A DNA stretch of 64,000 nt from Isoetes taiwanensis (GCA_021234155.1 JAJEKV010000002.1:11772725-11836724), one strand, 5' to 3'. Counted from the first letter of the stretch, positions 43,621 to 54,995 are shown. Translations and numbers: made by a program. Notes: generated from the sequence alone by a model not told the origin.

Positions 43621-44084
43621 TACATTTATGGTTTGGGCTTGGTCAACTCTTCCTCTGCACTCTCATAAAAACAGGGGTTCTAATTTTATGTTTCAAAATA
43701 TGTGGACATACTTAGGGGATCAGTTATGGAAGTTAGTGGGGGGCACTTTATACCATGAGGACACAACTAATAACAGAAATCATGATAATGTTGGGAAGGT
43801 TCGGGGATTTGGAAAAATTTGGGATGGGGGTCAGCTATGGAAGTTGATTTGGGGGGTGTGTGGGGTGTAGTATTCCATTGCACTAGCACATTTACCAATG
43901 AAATAACAGACCCACCACTTGGGTAGTTAAGTTTTATGGCCCATTATCTTGGTTGAATTTACCTTGGAACTCGAACACCAGGTTCTATATACATCATTGG
44001 GCTAGCATATGGTTTGACCTATTATCTAGTGGTATCTGGGTTACCTTCACACATTCCAAACTAAAGAAATTTTGGCACATATGT

Positions 44085-44490
44085 TTAACTAGAAAATGTT
44101 TTGACCAGGTGGGGGTGGAATTTATAAACATTGGGGTAGTACATAGGGGAATGGGTATCTTCCTAGGATGTATTCCTTCAAATAAGGAGAAGAAAATACA
44201 AATTAAACCTTTGTTGACTTCTTTCTACAACTTTGGAGGAATCTACCTCGACACGAGAAGTCAAAGTAAGGATCAGTGTAGGCCCATATGTGTGGCTAGA
44301 AATTGTGTTGGCCAGGAGGGGGTGGCATCTATAAGCATTGGGGTATTGAAAAGGGGAATGGGAATCTTCTAGGTTCTATTTACTCAAATAGGGAGAAGAG
44401 AATAAAATCTAAACCCTTGCTGGCTTTTGACCACAACTTTGGAAGAATCTACCGCAACGTGAGAAGTCTAAGTAAAGATGAGGTTATAGC
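44085..44490. repeat. Two 205-bp tandem units in LINE 5' region
   Basis: Unit one (about 44085-44290: TAGAAAATGTTTTGACCAGG, GGGGTAGTACATAGGGGAATGG, CGACACGAGAAGTC) repeats as unit two (44291-44490: TAGAAATTGTGTTGGCCAGG, GGGGTATTGAAAAGGGGAATGG, CAACGTGAGAAGTC). A smaller duplication (CAGTTATGGAAGTT / CAGCTATGGAAGTT) lies at 43720-43860. Promoter monomers of this kind occur in mouse L1. Confidence 0.75.
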
Positions 44491-44642
44491 TCTGCCCCTT
44501 GTCAGACTAGCTATTTGGGATCACCAAGAGAGGCTACTTTCCTGCAAGGTATATCTATCCAGGTCCATGTGCCCCACATGCAGGAAGAATCTATCTGGTG
44601 ACAAAATGTGTAGGTATTTGGTTGGATTCTACTACAACAAAG

Positions 44643-45480
44643 ATGAAAATTGTATCTTGGAACCTTAGGGGAATTAAGGGAGTTCTCAAATGTGGCAGAG
44701 TGCTGGCAGCCATTCGTTCTATGATGGCAGATATAGTTCTTATTCAAGAGCATAGGCTTCACGATTTTTGGCGAGCTCTATTGGAAAATGGGTAGACGGT
44801 GCCTATACCTCACTTTCGGTTTATGCGAGCTAGGGAACTAAGGGTGGTACTTGCATCCTCTGGAGAGGCCTTGCCCGAAATCCTATTATCTTTGCTAGGG
44901 GCGGCCCGTTGGCAAGTGGTTGTCTTTGAAACCATGGGTTATAGCCTGGGATATCATCAATGTATACGCTTCAAATAAACCTTGTTGAGCAGGCGAGTTA
45001 TGTGGGAAGAAATTGAAAGATGGATTAATCTTGGTGAGGTCACGGAGAATTGGATCTTAGGGGCGATCTTAACATGAGCCGGGACGTGTGGGATCAGAAA
45101 ATTGGATTACATAGAAATGCAATCGAGAGGATGAGAATAGATCTTGGAACTCATTGCTTGACAATTTGAATTTAATTTGGTCCATGCCATCCAATGCCAC
45201 CTTCTCCTCGTCAAAGGGACAAGGCAGTATCTTTGCTTCTTTGGATAGATTCTATATGGCCAACAGTGCATGCTTTATGGATAGGTGTTATGTGGAGGGG
45301 GGGAGTTGGCATTCTCCCATTCAGATCATGTTCCCCAATGTTTGGTCTTTGGAAAGCATCCCCCTTTGTATGAAAAGAATGGTAATACTCCGTTCAAATT
45401 CAACACATCTTGGCTGGGGAAAGAGGCATTGCAGCCAAGCCCTTTGGGACTTTTATCTCCTCTCTCTCCCATGAGCTAAC
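44643..45480 (+). pseudogene. LINE endonuclease domain, broken
   Basis: ATG at 44643 opens MKIVSWNLRGIKGVLK, the start of APE-type LINE endonucleases, with IVLIQEHRL, where the catalytic Glu sits in this fold. A stop at about 44795 and several frame changes follow. Later fragments, GSIFASLDRFYMANSACFMD and then LAFSHSDHVPQC, are the D-R-F and S-D-H motifs of the family's end. Confidence 0.75.
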
Positions 45481-45597
45481 CCTCCTAGTATAAAGGCCTG
45501 GGTCGAGAAGACCAAGCTTATAAAGCCTTGGGTTAAAAATTGGGGTAAGAACAGAGCTAAGGAGTTTAAAAGAGAAAAAGACGAGATATACAATCTG

Positions 45598-47321
45598 ATG
45601 AGATTGGTGAAGCAAGACTTATTAGCAGACCCGTATAATATTGCTAATCAAAATTTAGAGGAGGAATTAGAGGGGAAAGCCAGAGCAATCGAAGAGATAG
45701 AAGCTAGGGGGGCGACTGTTCGCTCGAAAACCAAATGGTATGCTGAATTAGATCATGAAAACTCTAAATGCTTCTTCAGAATGGCTGGGGCAAGAATGGC
45801 AGATAGCAGCATCCTATCGGTCAAGGATGATAACTCAAATGTATTAGAAGATCAGCAGGAAATCAGATCATTTATAAGGGCCAGTTTTGAAAAACAATTT
45901 AAGGAAGACCCCTTGCCTAACTCATATCATCAGAGATTAGCTTCACGGATGAACAATCTTATTTGGGGAGAGGGTTACCCAAGATGAAAATAGACTTCTA
46001 CTCTCGTATCACGGAGAAGGATGAGATTCACAAAACTCGTGCTCTCTAGCGGGAAATCCCCGGGGCGGATGGTTTTCCCGGAATTCTTTGTTGAATGCAG
46101 GATGTCTTTGGAAAATGATTTTACCAGAGCAGTCTGTGGAGCATGGGCCTCTTGCTCCTTGCACTCGACACTAGCAGCTGGTTTCATCACCCTTGTTCCA
46201 AAGGTCTCAAGGCCTTTAAGCCTAGGGAATGGAGGCCCATTGCACTCACAAATACCATCTATAAAGTGATTATGAAGGCTATTGCTAATCATCTGAAATC
46301 TATTCTCAATAGAGTCATTGGGAAGGATCAATCGGCCTTCTTGCCGGGGAGGTATATATTGGATAACTACCTTGCAGCAAAGGAAGGTCTACATTGGTGC
46401 CAGGCTTCCAAACAAGAATGTGTACTGATCAAGATGGATTTTAGAAAGGCTTATGACTCCCTAAGATGGGATGCCCTGCATGCGGTCATGAGTCGTATGG
46501 GATTTGATTCACAGTTTATTCTCCTGGCTATGGGGATGAATAGTGTTGCATCTGCCTCGGTGTTAGTTAATGGGCAACCATCTGGACTGTTTAATCTCAA
46601 GAAAGGCATGAGACAAGGCTGCCCCTTGGCTCCTTACCTGTTCCTCATTATGGTAAATCTGCTATCCAGAATGGTCCAACTAAAAGAGTCAGAAGGGAAC
46701 CTAGAAGGGCTTACCTTCCCCGAAGGTACGGAAAAGTTAACAATTATGCAGTATGCAGATGATACTATTATGTTCCTCAGGTATGATGATAATAGCTTTC
46801 ACTCATTTCGAGAAATCCTTCTGTCTTTTGAGGTTATCTCAGAAATTGGCCTCAATGCAAATAAATGTACAATGCTATGGGCTTCAGAAAGTGGCATTGA
46901 TCCTCGAGCCAGGGGTCTGGGCTTTCCAATTGTGGCAGCTGGAGGGATAGTTACACTCCTTGGTCTCCCTCTATCTCTCTCTGATGGTCTCAAGGGCCTC
47001 TGGACCCCTATACTAGACAAACTCAGAAGGAAAGTGGGTCTTTGGTCTACTAAGTCCCTAGCCACCTCGGGGCGGGTGAAAGTGGCTAATACAGTCCTAA
47101 TGGCCTCTCATATCTATTACTCGTCAGTTATGGTTTCTCAAAAGGAGATCTATAACCAAATGCAGGTTATCATCAGGAAATTCATCTGGGGAGGAATGGC
47201 AAAAGTGGCTTGGGATGAGCTCTGTTGTGATAAAAAGCGGAGGGGTTGGGATGCAAGGACCCTTTCTTACAAAGGCACAGGCCTTGGCAGCCAAATTTGT
47301 ATGGCGGACATTACAAGGTGA
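45598..47321 (+). pseudogene. LINE reverse transcriptase
   Basis: Two large frames. 45598-45987 is a charged linker (ARGATVRSKTKWYAELDHEN, SKCFFRMAGAR) found before LINE RT. After a frame change, 46143-47321 reads PREWRPIALTNTIYKVIMKA, GKDQSAFLPGRYILDNYLAA, IKMDFRKAYDSLRWDAL, GMRQGCPLAPYLFLI and MQYADDTIMFL. FRKAYD and YADD are the catalytic Asp motifs. A stop and frame change end the block, and 47215-47721 continues in another frame (AKFVWRTLQGE). The RT core is intact over at least 300 residues. Confidence 0.85.
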
Positions 47322-47717
47322 GTCCTCTGAATCATCTCCTGCTTTAAAATTTGTATCTTACTGGTTGAAGCAAGGTAAACTCCTACACAAACCTTCTCTC
47401 CCTAGAGATGAGCTGGGTGCCCTATACTATGGCTTCAAGGTGGCCCCTGGTACGTGGACAGGGATGAGAAAGATCCTCCAGGCATGGGGACATGTCCCAT
47501 GGACCCTCCTAAGAATGCAGGTGGATTTAGCTTATTCTGGAACATTAAGATTTGGGAGAGAAATGATCTTCCTTTGGCTCTCTCACACCCTCATATTTTC
47601 ATCAAATGGAAGAGTTTGGAATAACAATCTTTGCAACACCTTTGGGTTAATGGAAAGTGGGTCTTTGGACTACGTTCAGGGCGAAATGAGGGGCTCTGAG
47701 AAGGAGACCGTAAAGTA

Positions 47718-48323
47718 TTGAAGGAAATCTTACGGAATGCTACCAATATATCTGGTACCACGGGGCCTTGTGAGAAATGGCTACTTGATGGGCAAACACA
47801 TTATAGTGTGGCAAAGATCTATAGTGCCATGTGCCAGGACAGTCCCCTAAAAGCTGAGGAAAGGCTAGGAGTGAGTAATTTAGTAGGTAAGAATGTTTTA
47901 GCGAACTCGTGGAAATCTATCTGTTCCAGGAAGATCCAGTTCTTTAGATGGATAGCTCTGCAAGGGGGACTCAATACAAGGGAAAATTTGTTTAACAAGG
48001 GTATCGTAGGGGATGATAAATGTCCTCTTGGTTGTCTAGCCACAGAACCTACTGAGCATCTCTTCCTCTGCCCATGTGTAGCGGAGTTCTGGCAGTGGGT
48101 TTGTCCTATTATTGGGCTTATGATGCACCAATTGGTATGGCCAGAGGTGGTATTGGTTTCAGACAAATGCTGTATAGAAGCCTCCTTGGTAAATCTGGCA
48201 CTCTGGGTGATTTGGAAACATCAGTGTGGCGTATACAGCTCTGGGTGGTCAAGTAGTCTCTATCATGAAGCTAAAAAACTCCTTCAACCTAGAAGTTGCC
48301 CTGATGGCTTTGTCATATCATAG
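47718..48323 (+). pseudogene. LINE C-terminal zinc-binding (zf-RVT) domain
   Basis: 201 residues with HYSVAKIYSAMCQ, SRKIQFFRWIALQGGLNTRE, DDKCPLGCLATEPTEHLFLC and AEFWQWV. The spacing C-x3-C-x7-H-x4-C is the zf-RVT pattern at the C terminus of plant LINE ORF2. The domain follows the RT in the same element. Confidence 0.8.
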
Positions 48324-48739
48324 AAACAAAGGCAAGGAGTACAATAAGGAGCTTGATAGATTAATAAGGACCCTGGTGGGGTTCTATTCCTTCTTTAAAT
48401 GCCATTGGGTGGATATTGATAACTCTGTTGATGAAGTGGCCATGTCCAGTGGTTCAGATTCCTTAATTGTCCAGGTTTAAGAATTGCTAAGGGGATCTAA
48501 CAATGGAATGGAGCTGCCCTCTCCTGTAGTACCCACCCCTGGGAGAAGAAAGGTGCTTACCATTATAGTACCCTACAGGTGGAGAAGACGAGGAGATGCT
48601 CTCTATAGTACATGTGTTTTGACCCCCCTGAACATCCTTATTGTTCTGCTTACCCTTAAAGGGTATCTGTTGTACATATTTTTTCGACTTTCTATATATA
48701 TATACTTACCCTCAAAAAAAAAAAAAGTTAAGAGAGCGG

Positions 48740-49050
48740 GTCTATATGAAAGCATGTGAGAAAGGCTGGAGGAATCCTGATACTAAGATGTTTTTCTACA
48801 AGAAGGTGAAAAATTCAGAACTAAAAGACGTAGAACACTTGACAGTAGATTATCGCAGTTCAAACATCATCTTATGTCTAGGTTACGCCTTAGCTCACAT
48901 CACTTAAGTGTGGAAATTGGGTGATGGGGAAAATTTCCAAGACATAGGTGCATGCAAAGTTTGTGATGGTGATGTGATTGAAGATGAGGTACACGATATT
49001 ATATTGCTAAGCATACCGGATCTTGAGGCATAAGCATGAGATATTTCTAA
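48740..49050 (+). pseudogene. C-terminal fragment of a second RT-like element
   Basis: Downstream of the LINE tail, fragments read LRLSSHHLSVEIG in one frame and ACKVCDGDVIEDEVHDIILL in another. The pattern (L.SHxLxIExGRW ... C..C....EDEVHFIL.C) resembles the zinc-finger tail of another non-LTR reverse transcriptase lineage. It is frameshifted and lacks the RT. Confidence 0.4.
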
Positions 49051-49269
49051 ATACCTCTATAGGCATTCTTTGACTTACCATCTGCAACCGTTGAACTTTT
49101 TTTTGATGGAAGTCATGAGAGTAAGAGAGATGTCTATAAAGATTTATAAAAGCTTACTGAGTATTTATGCAAGAGAGGAGAACATAGACTAATGATGCCC
49201 TATGAAGGGATCATTAAATGTTTAAGAATAGTATATAATTATGTTGATGTTGTCTTTTAAACCTGATGG

Positions 49270-49946
49270 TCTCATAGATGTTAATAAAAAAATTTCTTTT
49301 CTTTTCTTTTCTTTTCTGCCATTTTACAAAGCTCGCCAAAAGAAAGATTGGCAACTTGAAGATCGAGTTTTGCCCGTACCCAATAAGGAACTCCACCCAT
49401 GAGTTTTTTAGATCTCTCAGTATCGTTTTTACTAAGATGGAGTCCTTTCTTTAAAACTCGGGTGGCAAAGGCTCGAACAGTTTCCATGTTTTGTTAGATC
49501 AATTTATTCCACTCAGCAATAAGATCTCGCCTTCAATTATGACCCGAAAAATGATTTTTAGTTTGCTTTTCAAATTCCGCAAAGGTGTTAATGGGTTAAT
49601 CGACGGGCTGATTCTTTTGGATATCCAGCCACCAGTCCTTTGCAACACCATCTAGATGATGCTCAACAAAATATAAGTAAGTGTCTTCATCATCCTTAGT
49701 TTTGGCAAAATATGAATTCAAATCATGTTGCCATGCAAAAAACTCATCCCCATCACTAGTAGCAGTGGAATATGTGTTAAATTTAATTTTGATATTGGCA
49801 CCCGTTTTGATGCCACTACGTGGACGCCCTATAGCTTCCTGCAATTGCTCCACTTGGGTTCGAAGAGAATCCAGTTCTTGCAGCTCAGCAATGCGAGTCT
49901 CGGCAACTGCAAGATTCTCTCTCATGAACGAATTATCATGCTCCAA
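49270..49946 (-). pseudogene. Gypsy gag, copy 1 (minus)
   Basis: Minus-strand frame from 49946: a coiled start (RENLAVAETRIAELQELDSL), a GRPRSGIKTGANIKIKFNTY junction, then DGDEFFAWQHDLNSYFAKTK and YLYFVEHHLDGVAKDWWLDI, the capsid pattern of plant Ty3/gypsy gag. After a stop near 49596 it continues (FAEFEKQTKNHFSGHN, VRAFATRVLKKGLHLSKNDT) to about 49270. Two more diverged copies lie at 55028-56425 and 56560-57737. A primer site precedes it at 50012-50001. Confidence 0.75.
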
Positions 49947-50000
49947 CTCAAAAAGTTTCTCCTTATAACTTTGCAGAAGAATCGGCCATCGAAACTTGTT

Positions 50001-50012
50001 CCTCTGATACCA
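50001..50012 (-). other. Gypsy primer-binding site (tRNA-iMet 3' end)
   Basis: Minus strand TGGTATCAGAGG matches 11 of 12 bases of the plant retroelement primer site TGGTATCAGAGC. It lies between the LTR and gag copy 1. Confidence 0.8.
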
Positions 50013-50027
50013 CTAAAACAAACTCTT

Positions 50028-50230
50028 GACGTTGCATGCTATCTCACCACCCAACTACGAGCTCTCAGCTAGAACACATCTTCCCCAGAGCTCTCCCCCG
50101 AGCAACTATATAGCATGAATTCCCTTTGGTCCTCCTTTGGACCAAATCCTCCTTTTGGACCAATGGCCCGAAGGTTCAAAGGCCCATCTAGCCCAAAAAA
50201 GCCCAAGGCCTATTTCACACATCCTTGACA
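50028..50230 (-). repeat. Gypsy LTR, copy 1
   Basis: About 203 bp, TGACGTTGC...CCTTGACA on the plus strand. It matches the LTR at about 57752-57935, sharing CTATATAG and CTCCTTTGGACCAAA blocks. It lies between a chromodomain/integrase end and a gag start, so it is the 3' LTR of one element and 5' LTR of the next. Confidence 0.7.
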
Positions 50231-50234
50231 TACA

Positions 50235-51240
50235 TCATTCCCTTCTCTTGATATTGCAATAGTCCTCTACTGCAAAAGAGCTTTTAAATACCTTTAGCCA
50301 TCCGAGCATAATCCTCCCTTGGCCCTGTCTTAGGCCGGCGAGTAGAAACCTGTCCTTGGATATCTTCTTGTCCCTCGGCTTCCCTTGCCATTGGTCCTTA
50401 TATTCCTGAAGAATATTTGAATAAACTTCTAAAACATTGCCACGTACCCATGAAGCGTCCTTCAAAGGTTTGTTCGCAAACTTTACCAAATAGTGTCTTG
50501 AACCACTAGTGGATTTATCTGCCAAAACTGTTTCTGGTTCTAGAACTTCAGAATCATGAATCAATTCTAGCCTTTAGGAATGACTATATCATGCATTTTT
50601 AAACTTGAGGCAATCTCAATTGATATGCATTTTCATTGACCACTTTAATAACTTGAAATGGTCCATGGAAACAGGGTGCCAACTTAAGATCTTTCTTGCG
50701 CACATCTTTCTTAAAGTGGCCTTTATGGATCCTCATCCATACCCAATATCCTTCTTTAAAAACCATTGGTTGCCGCAACTTAGATGATTTATTTGCAAAA
50801 GAAGCCCGAGCATCTCGAATGCGAGCCTAAAGCACGATGAGATCCTTCTCCTCGATAACCAAATTATCAGCAACTGGAACATCCTCACACACTCGAAAGA
50901 GTGGCTCCCGTACAGGCTGGCCATAGATCATCTAAAAGGGGTCATCTTTATGGTAGACTGATAGGCGTTGTTGTACACAAGTTCAGCAATGGGCAAATAC
51001 TCTTCCTAATGACCTTGATGTTCATTGACAAACCCTTTTAATATGGAGCAAATAACTTTATTTACCACCTCATATTGACCATCAGTTTCCAGGTGAAAAG
51101 CAGTGGGGATGCTTATTAATTTCGTTCCAAAATGCATATTCAATGCCTTCCAGAATTTACTGGTAAACTTTGTATCACAACCGGATACAATAATCTTAGG
51201 AAACCCATGCGATCGGATAAAGAGCATAGCCGCACTAATA
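50235..51240 (-). pseudogene. Gypsy integrase C-terminal half with chromodomain
   Basis: From 51240 downward the minus strand reads FIRSHGFPKIIVSGCDTKFT (core, second Asp shifted to a GCD context), IPTAFHLETDGQYEVVNK (Glu motif lost or shifted), NNAYQSTIKMTPF, FKEGYWVWMRIHKGHFKK, KLAPCFHGPFQVIKVV, and then HYLVKFANKPLKDASWV, a chromodomain-like pattern. This places the element among the chromoviruses. At least four stops interrupt it. The N-terminal half of the same integrase lies at 53765-54200, separated by 2.5 kb of inserted sequence. Confidence 0.75.
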
Positions 51241-51242
51241 TG

Positions 51243-51356
51243 TAGCATTATAACAGGGGTTTTTTTTTGTGATTTTATACGCTTTTTGGCATGGTTTTTA
51301 TATGATTTCATGGGCGTATTCCACGAGGCATACTAATCAGTATATCTAGAGTGCAC
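51243..51356. repeat. Dispersed repeat 'GTAGCAT', copy 2
   Basis: Same sequence and orientation as 8943-9055. It begins exactly where the integrase reading frame is cut, so it is one end of the inserted block. Confidence 0.75.
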
Positions 51357-51410
51357 ACTGGATTCTCATATTTGAATGGCATTTTATCTATAGTTTTGCA
51401 ATGGTTCAAC

Positions 51411-51465
51411 TTTAGGGTTCGACTTTAGGGTTCTAATAAATTTAGGGTTCGACTTTAGGGTTACG
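51411..51465. repeat. Telomere-like TTTAGGG motifs
   Basis: Four TTTAGGG units at roughly 15-bp spacing (CTTTAGGGTTCGACTTTAGG pattern), not head to tail. The unit equals the plant telomere repeat. Confidence 0.6.
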
Positions 51466-51706
51466 ATGGGTTTTGGGTTTTGGCGGTGAAGATGAAGAGT
51501 AAACAAGTATCTAATTCTTCCTCGATCTAATTCTTCGATGGCTTGGGACATCGAGCTTACATCATGCATCTTGTCTACATCGTAGGTGGTGTAGTTGGAG
51601 TGGATGGACGAGAGGAATCTCTGTCGGCAAAGCTAAAGTTAAAACTCTTTGCTTTCATTTTCTATCTTCCCACATTAAATTGAGGCCCTACTTGTGATAA
51701 CACAAG

Positions 51707-52951
51707 ATGCACATCGACCGGTCTCGGCAAAATAATGTAGTTCGAGGTGCTAATATAGTGGTTCGAGAAGGAGTTAGCGATCCATTTTTACACAAAATCC
51801 TTGACGGCAGCTTTAGGGAAGGATTCGGCCTAACAATGGCTACAGGACCATTTTGGAGCAGAAACAAGTCCGGCGAAGATGCAGAGCTCGGCTCCAAGCT
51901 TCACATTTCTCTATGGCAGGCACATTCTGGCAGGTTCAGCTTTTGCTTTTTTGTTCTTGTTTTTTTCTTGCGAAGGAGCCAGAGCTCTGACCCCGGGCCC
52001 TACCTCTACTCCCGGCTACTGCTCCAAATGCGCCCTTACCCTTTTACTTGTTTTAGTTCTTGCCTCATTTCTCAAAAATCTATTTGCATGTTAAAAGGTT
52101 ATGCAAGTTCCGATGATGGCTCACAAACGGATGAAGGATCTGGGAGGTTCAAGATTTATGATGAGTGCACAAGTTTGTCGCAACTTGAATTGGAAATTGA
52201 ACAATGCAAGAAGGCAGAAGCATCATTAGAAACTTTGATACAGCAGCATCATGACATTGCACAAAGGCTTTCAAAAGTTGGATTGTCCTTACCTGGAGTT
52301 CTGATGCATGATTCAGGATTAAAGGAGCGAAGACAGGCAATAAATGAAGAAAGCGAGTAATGAGGTTGATTGGTCATCTAAGATAAATGAGCGGTTGGCT
52401 ATATCAAGATTGGTTGCAAGCTCTATAGCTAAAGGGGCATCAAGGCTATTGGTAAGGATTGTACCCTTTATACAAGTTTTTATTGATTGGTAATTTAGTT
52501 TCTGAAAGGCAATCTGCAATAAATTTCGTATATTATTTGAATAAGTTATTAATGAGATGGGTGATGCCTGAGAGTTGCATTAAAACACTGTTTATGGTAT
52601 GTTTGGAAACAGATTAAGATAATCACGGAAGATTGTCATGTTTATTGAGGTGGTTTTATAAGATCTATTCTTTTACACTTGTTCACATAGATCTCTTTCT
52701 CATTTGCAAAGATTTCTCGTAGACATCGACGATTGAGGCAAAACAAGTTGCATTGGATGATTGGTTGTACCTCTGCTGCGGTTTGTATTGGTGTATCAGC
52801 TTTGGTGTCAAAATATTTTCCTTGGGAAGCTTGGCAAACAAGCGATGATTACGCATCAAGTGCGGCGAGAATCACGGAGATGCATAAGAGACAATGGATT
52901 GCATCATTTTGCCCTTGCTTAAAAGATTCATTTTTACTGTTGCAACTTAGA
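51707..52951 (+). CDS. Small spliced gene, unknown, membrane-segment C terminus
   Basis: A frame at 51707-52360 ends in a coiled-coil-like stretch (LSQLELEIEQCKKAEASLET, HHDIAQRLSKVGLSLPG). A one-base overlap leads to KKASNEVDWSSKINERL and AKGASRLL, which ends at a donor TTG|GTAAGG (52451). An acceptor TTTGCAAAG (52711) in the same phase joins ISRRHRRLRQNKLHWMIG, then a hydrophobic segment (CTSAAVCIGVSALVSKYF), PWEAW and a stop at 52951. The phase-correct GT..AG intron of 260 bp indicates a real gene or gene fragment rather than a retrocopy. An overlapping hydrophobic frame at 51879-52094 may be signal-like. The family is not recognised. It lies inside the block that splits the gypsy integrase. 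Confidence 0.45.
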
Positions 52952-52954
52952 TAA

Positions 52955-53282
52955 CACTATGGCTCTACGAAGAAGGTTTTACGGGGTGATAATGTCTTCT
53001 GTGTTTATTTGAGGATGTAAATTGCGGTCAAACCATTTGGTAATAACGTGATTATATGTTAAAGATATACATACTTAGTTCCAATTTTGTTGTGCTTTAT
53101 ATTTACATTTCAGAATAGGAAGCCTTCTCATTTCAAGTGGCTCTTCTATTAAATTGGGACTAAAAGCACAAGCCCCAAGTAATGGCAAATCTCGTTGCCA
53201 TTAGTAAAACTAAAGCTTGTGTTCATATGAGTAGGTTGTTTTAACGATTTAGGCCCTTAAAGTTTATCTATCTTTGCTTTTG
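52955..53282. other. Spacer
   Basis: No gene seen between the spliced gene and MITE copy 2. Confidence 0.4.
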
Positions 53283-53317
53283 TTAGGGCCGAAGGGCCCA
53301 AAATTTTTTTAATATAA

Positions 53318-53763
53318 CAATCAACACACAAATACCATTAACATTATTAGCATAAAACCATTGCATTTAACACATTTAAATTAAAATCCCCTTAAACCCC
53401 CTTTGGTTTGGGTGCATATTCACACGGGGGTGGCGTGGGGCGGCGAGAGCCCTTATAATTATGGTTTTATGCATTACAATATCAACACCATATAGTATAT
53501 TGTCTTAAATCTTATAGTATTTTGCAAATCTTGTTATACAGTATAACAAATTTTGTACATCCATACCCCACAAACGAGGAACTTTGTGTACGGTTTAGAT
53601 TAAGGAATAAGGGGTGAATATGCCTATCCAACAGCTCTCGTTGCCGAGTCACCCGTGTGAATATGCACCCAAACCAAAGGGGGTTTAAGGGGGATTTTAA
53701 TTTAAATGTGTTAAATGCAATGGTTTGCGTTAATAATGTTAATGGTATTTGTGTGTTGATTTG
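53318..53763. mobile_element. Foldback MITE, copy 2
   Basis: Inverted arms of about 110-120 bp (CAATCAACACACAAAT at left, its complement at right) flank the same core as at 9930-10532 (GGCGAGAGCCCTTATAATTA, AACGAGGAACTTTGTG). It is shorter because the arms carry fewer internal repeats. A GGGCCGAAGGGCCC palindrome precedes it near 53285. Its right edge adjoins integrase coding sequence. Confidence 0.85.
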
Positions 53764-53764
53764 C

Positions 53765-54995
53765 TGTCAACTTATTCGAACAAGGAATGAAATGTGGTGC
53801 TTAGTTAAATAATCAACAACCATCTAAATGACAGTATTATTGCGAGAACTTGCGGGAAAACCAACAATAAAATCCATAGTGGTGCGCTCAGGCTTAAACT
53901 ACGGAATAGGTAAGGATAAAGGAACACCATGAGGTTTCTTGTTCGCTTTCTTTATCTCTGTCGGCAAGGGACGAGAATAACGAATATGAACCAAGACATC
54001 TCTACGCAATCCAGGCCAAACAAAGTATGGTTCAACCTTTGCCAAAGTCGCCTCCCCGCATACAATAACCATGATAGGTGCATCATGCACCTCTCTAAGA
54101 ATAAGTGATCTAAAGTCACGAACAATACATAGCTTTAGACCTTTATATGAGAATTCATTAAGGATCTTATATCCATATGCATTGCCACTTTGAGCCAATA
54201 ACTAAATATCCTTATAAGCATGGTTAGTGGCATACAACGACTTCATTTCCTGCAAATGGATAGTCCATTAAGAAATCATATTGCTACATAAAAGCAACCC
54301 ATTTTAATTGCCTTTCCGATAATGTTTTCTGTGAGAGAATGTGCCTAATGCTTTGGTGGTCGGGGCAAAATATGAACCGTTGATCCTAAAAAGATAATGT
54401 CATTATGCTTTCAAAGCATGAATCATAGTAAAAACTTCTTTACCATAAATACTATATCTACTTTTCATGTCAGAGAAGTTCTGACTTTTATAAGCAATGG
54501 GATGACCATCCTGCATCAAAACTGTGCCCAAAGCCATACCACTTGCATCAACACATAACAAATAAGATAGCCCAAACTTTGGCAAATGCAGAACAAGAGG
54601 ATTAACCATGGCATCCTTCAAAACTTGGAAAGCAAACTAATGATTATGATTCCATTGGAAAGGAACATTTTTTCATAGCAAGAAAATCTGAGATCTAAAG
54701 TTAAAAATGCAAAATTACATTGCAAACTTCTTATAATATTTGCATAAGCCCAAAAAGGAACATAATCAAAGAACGGCGAAATGAATCTTGACCAATCCAC
54801 AATTGCTTGCACCTTACTGAGATCCACTTTAAGACCCTCAGCGCACACAATATGATCCAAGTATTCGATTTTCGATTGGAAAAAGACACTTTTCTTAGCT
54901 TTAAGAGGAATAGACTCCTCCCTCAGTCAAGCAAAACCTCTCGCAAATGCAAGTAATGGTCTTCCTCGGACTTATTAAAAACTAATATGTCATCA
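53765..54995 (-). pseudogene. Gypsy RT end, RNase H and integrase N-terminal half
   Basis: Minus strand, from 54995: FFDDILVFNKSEEDHYLHLR (RT catalytic region, Y-x-DD lies just before the break), YLDHIVCAEGLKVDLSKVQA (RT thumb), SYLLCVDASGMALGTVLMQD and KSQNFSDMKSRYS (RNase H-like), YKGLKLCIVRDFRSLILREV (integrase zinc region), then MDFIVGFPASSRNN and VVDYLTKHHISFLV (integrase core) to 53765, where MITE copy 2 cuts it. Stops and frame changes are frequent. The 5' part of RT is absent: at about 55000 the sequence switches to a plus-strand LTR/gag copy. Confidence 0.75.

Larger units (their letters stand above)
43640..48726 (+). mobile_element. LINE (non-LTR retrotransposon), degraded
   Basis: A repeat-rich 5' region (43640-44490) is followed by an endonuclease frame from 44643, reverse transcriptase at 45598-47321, a Cys-rich C-terminal domain at 47718-48323 and a 3' end with AAAAAAAAAAAAA at 48714-48726. 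The 5' boundary is approximate and no target duplication was confirmed. Several frameshifts and stops, mainly in the endonuclease, make it inactive. Confidence 0.8.

Noticed and set aside
51411-51465. Interstitial telomere array
   Set aside because: The TTTAGGG units are spaced by other bases rather than head to tail, and only four are present.
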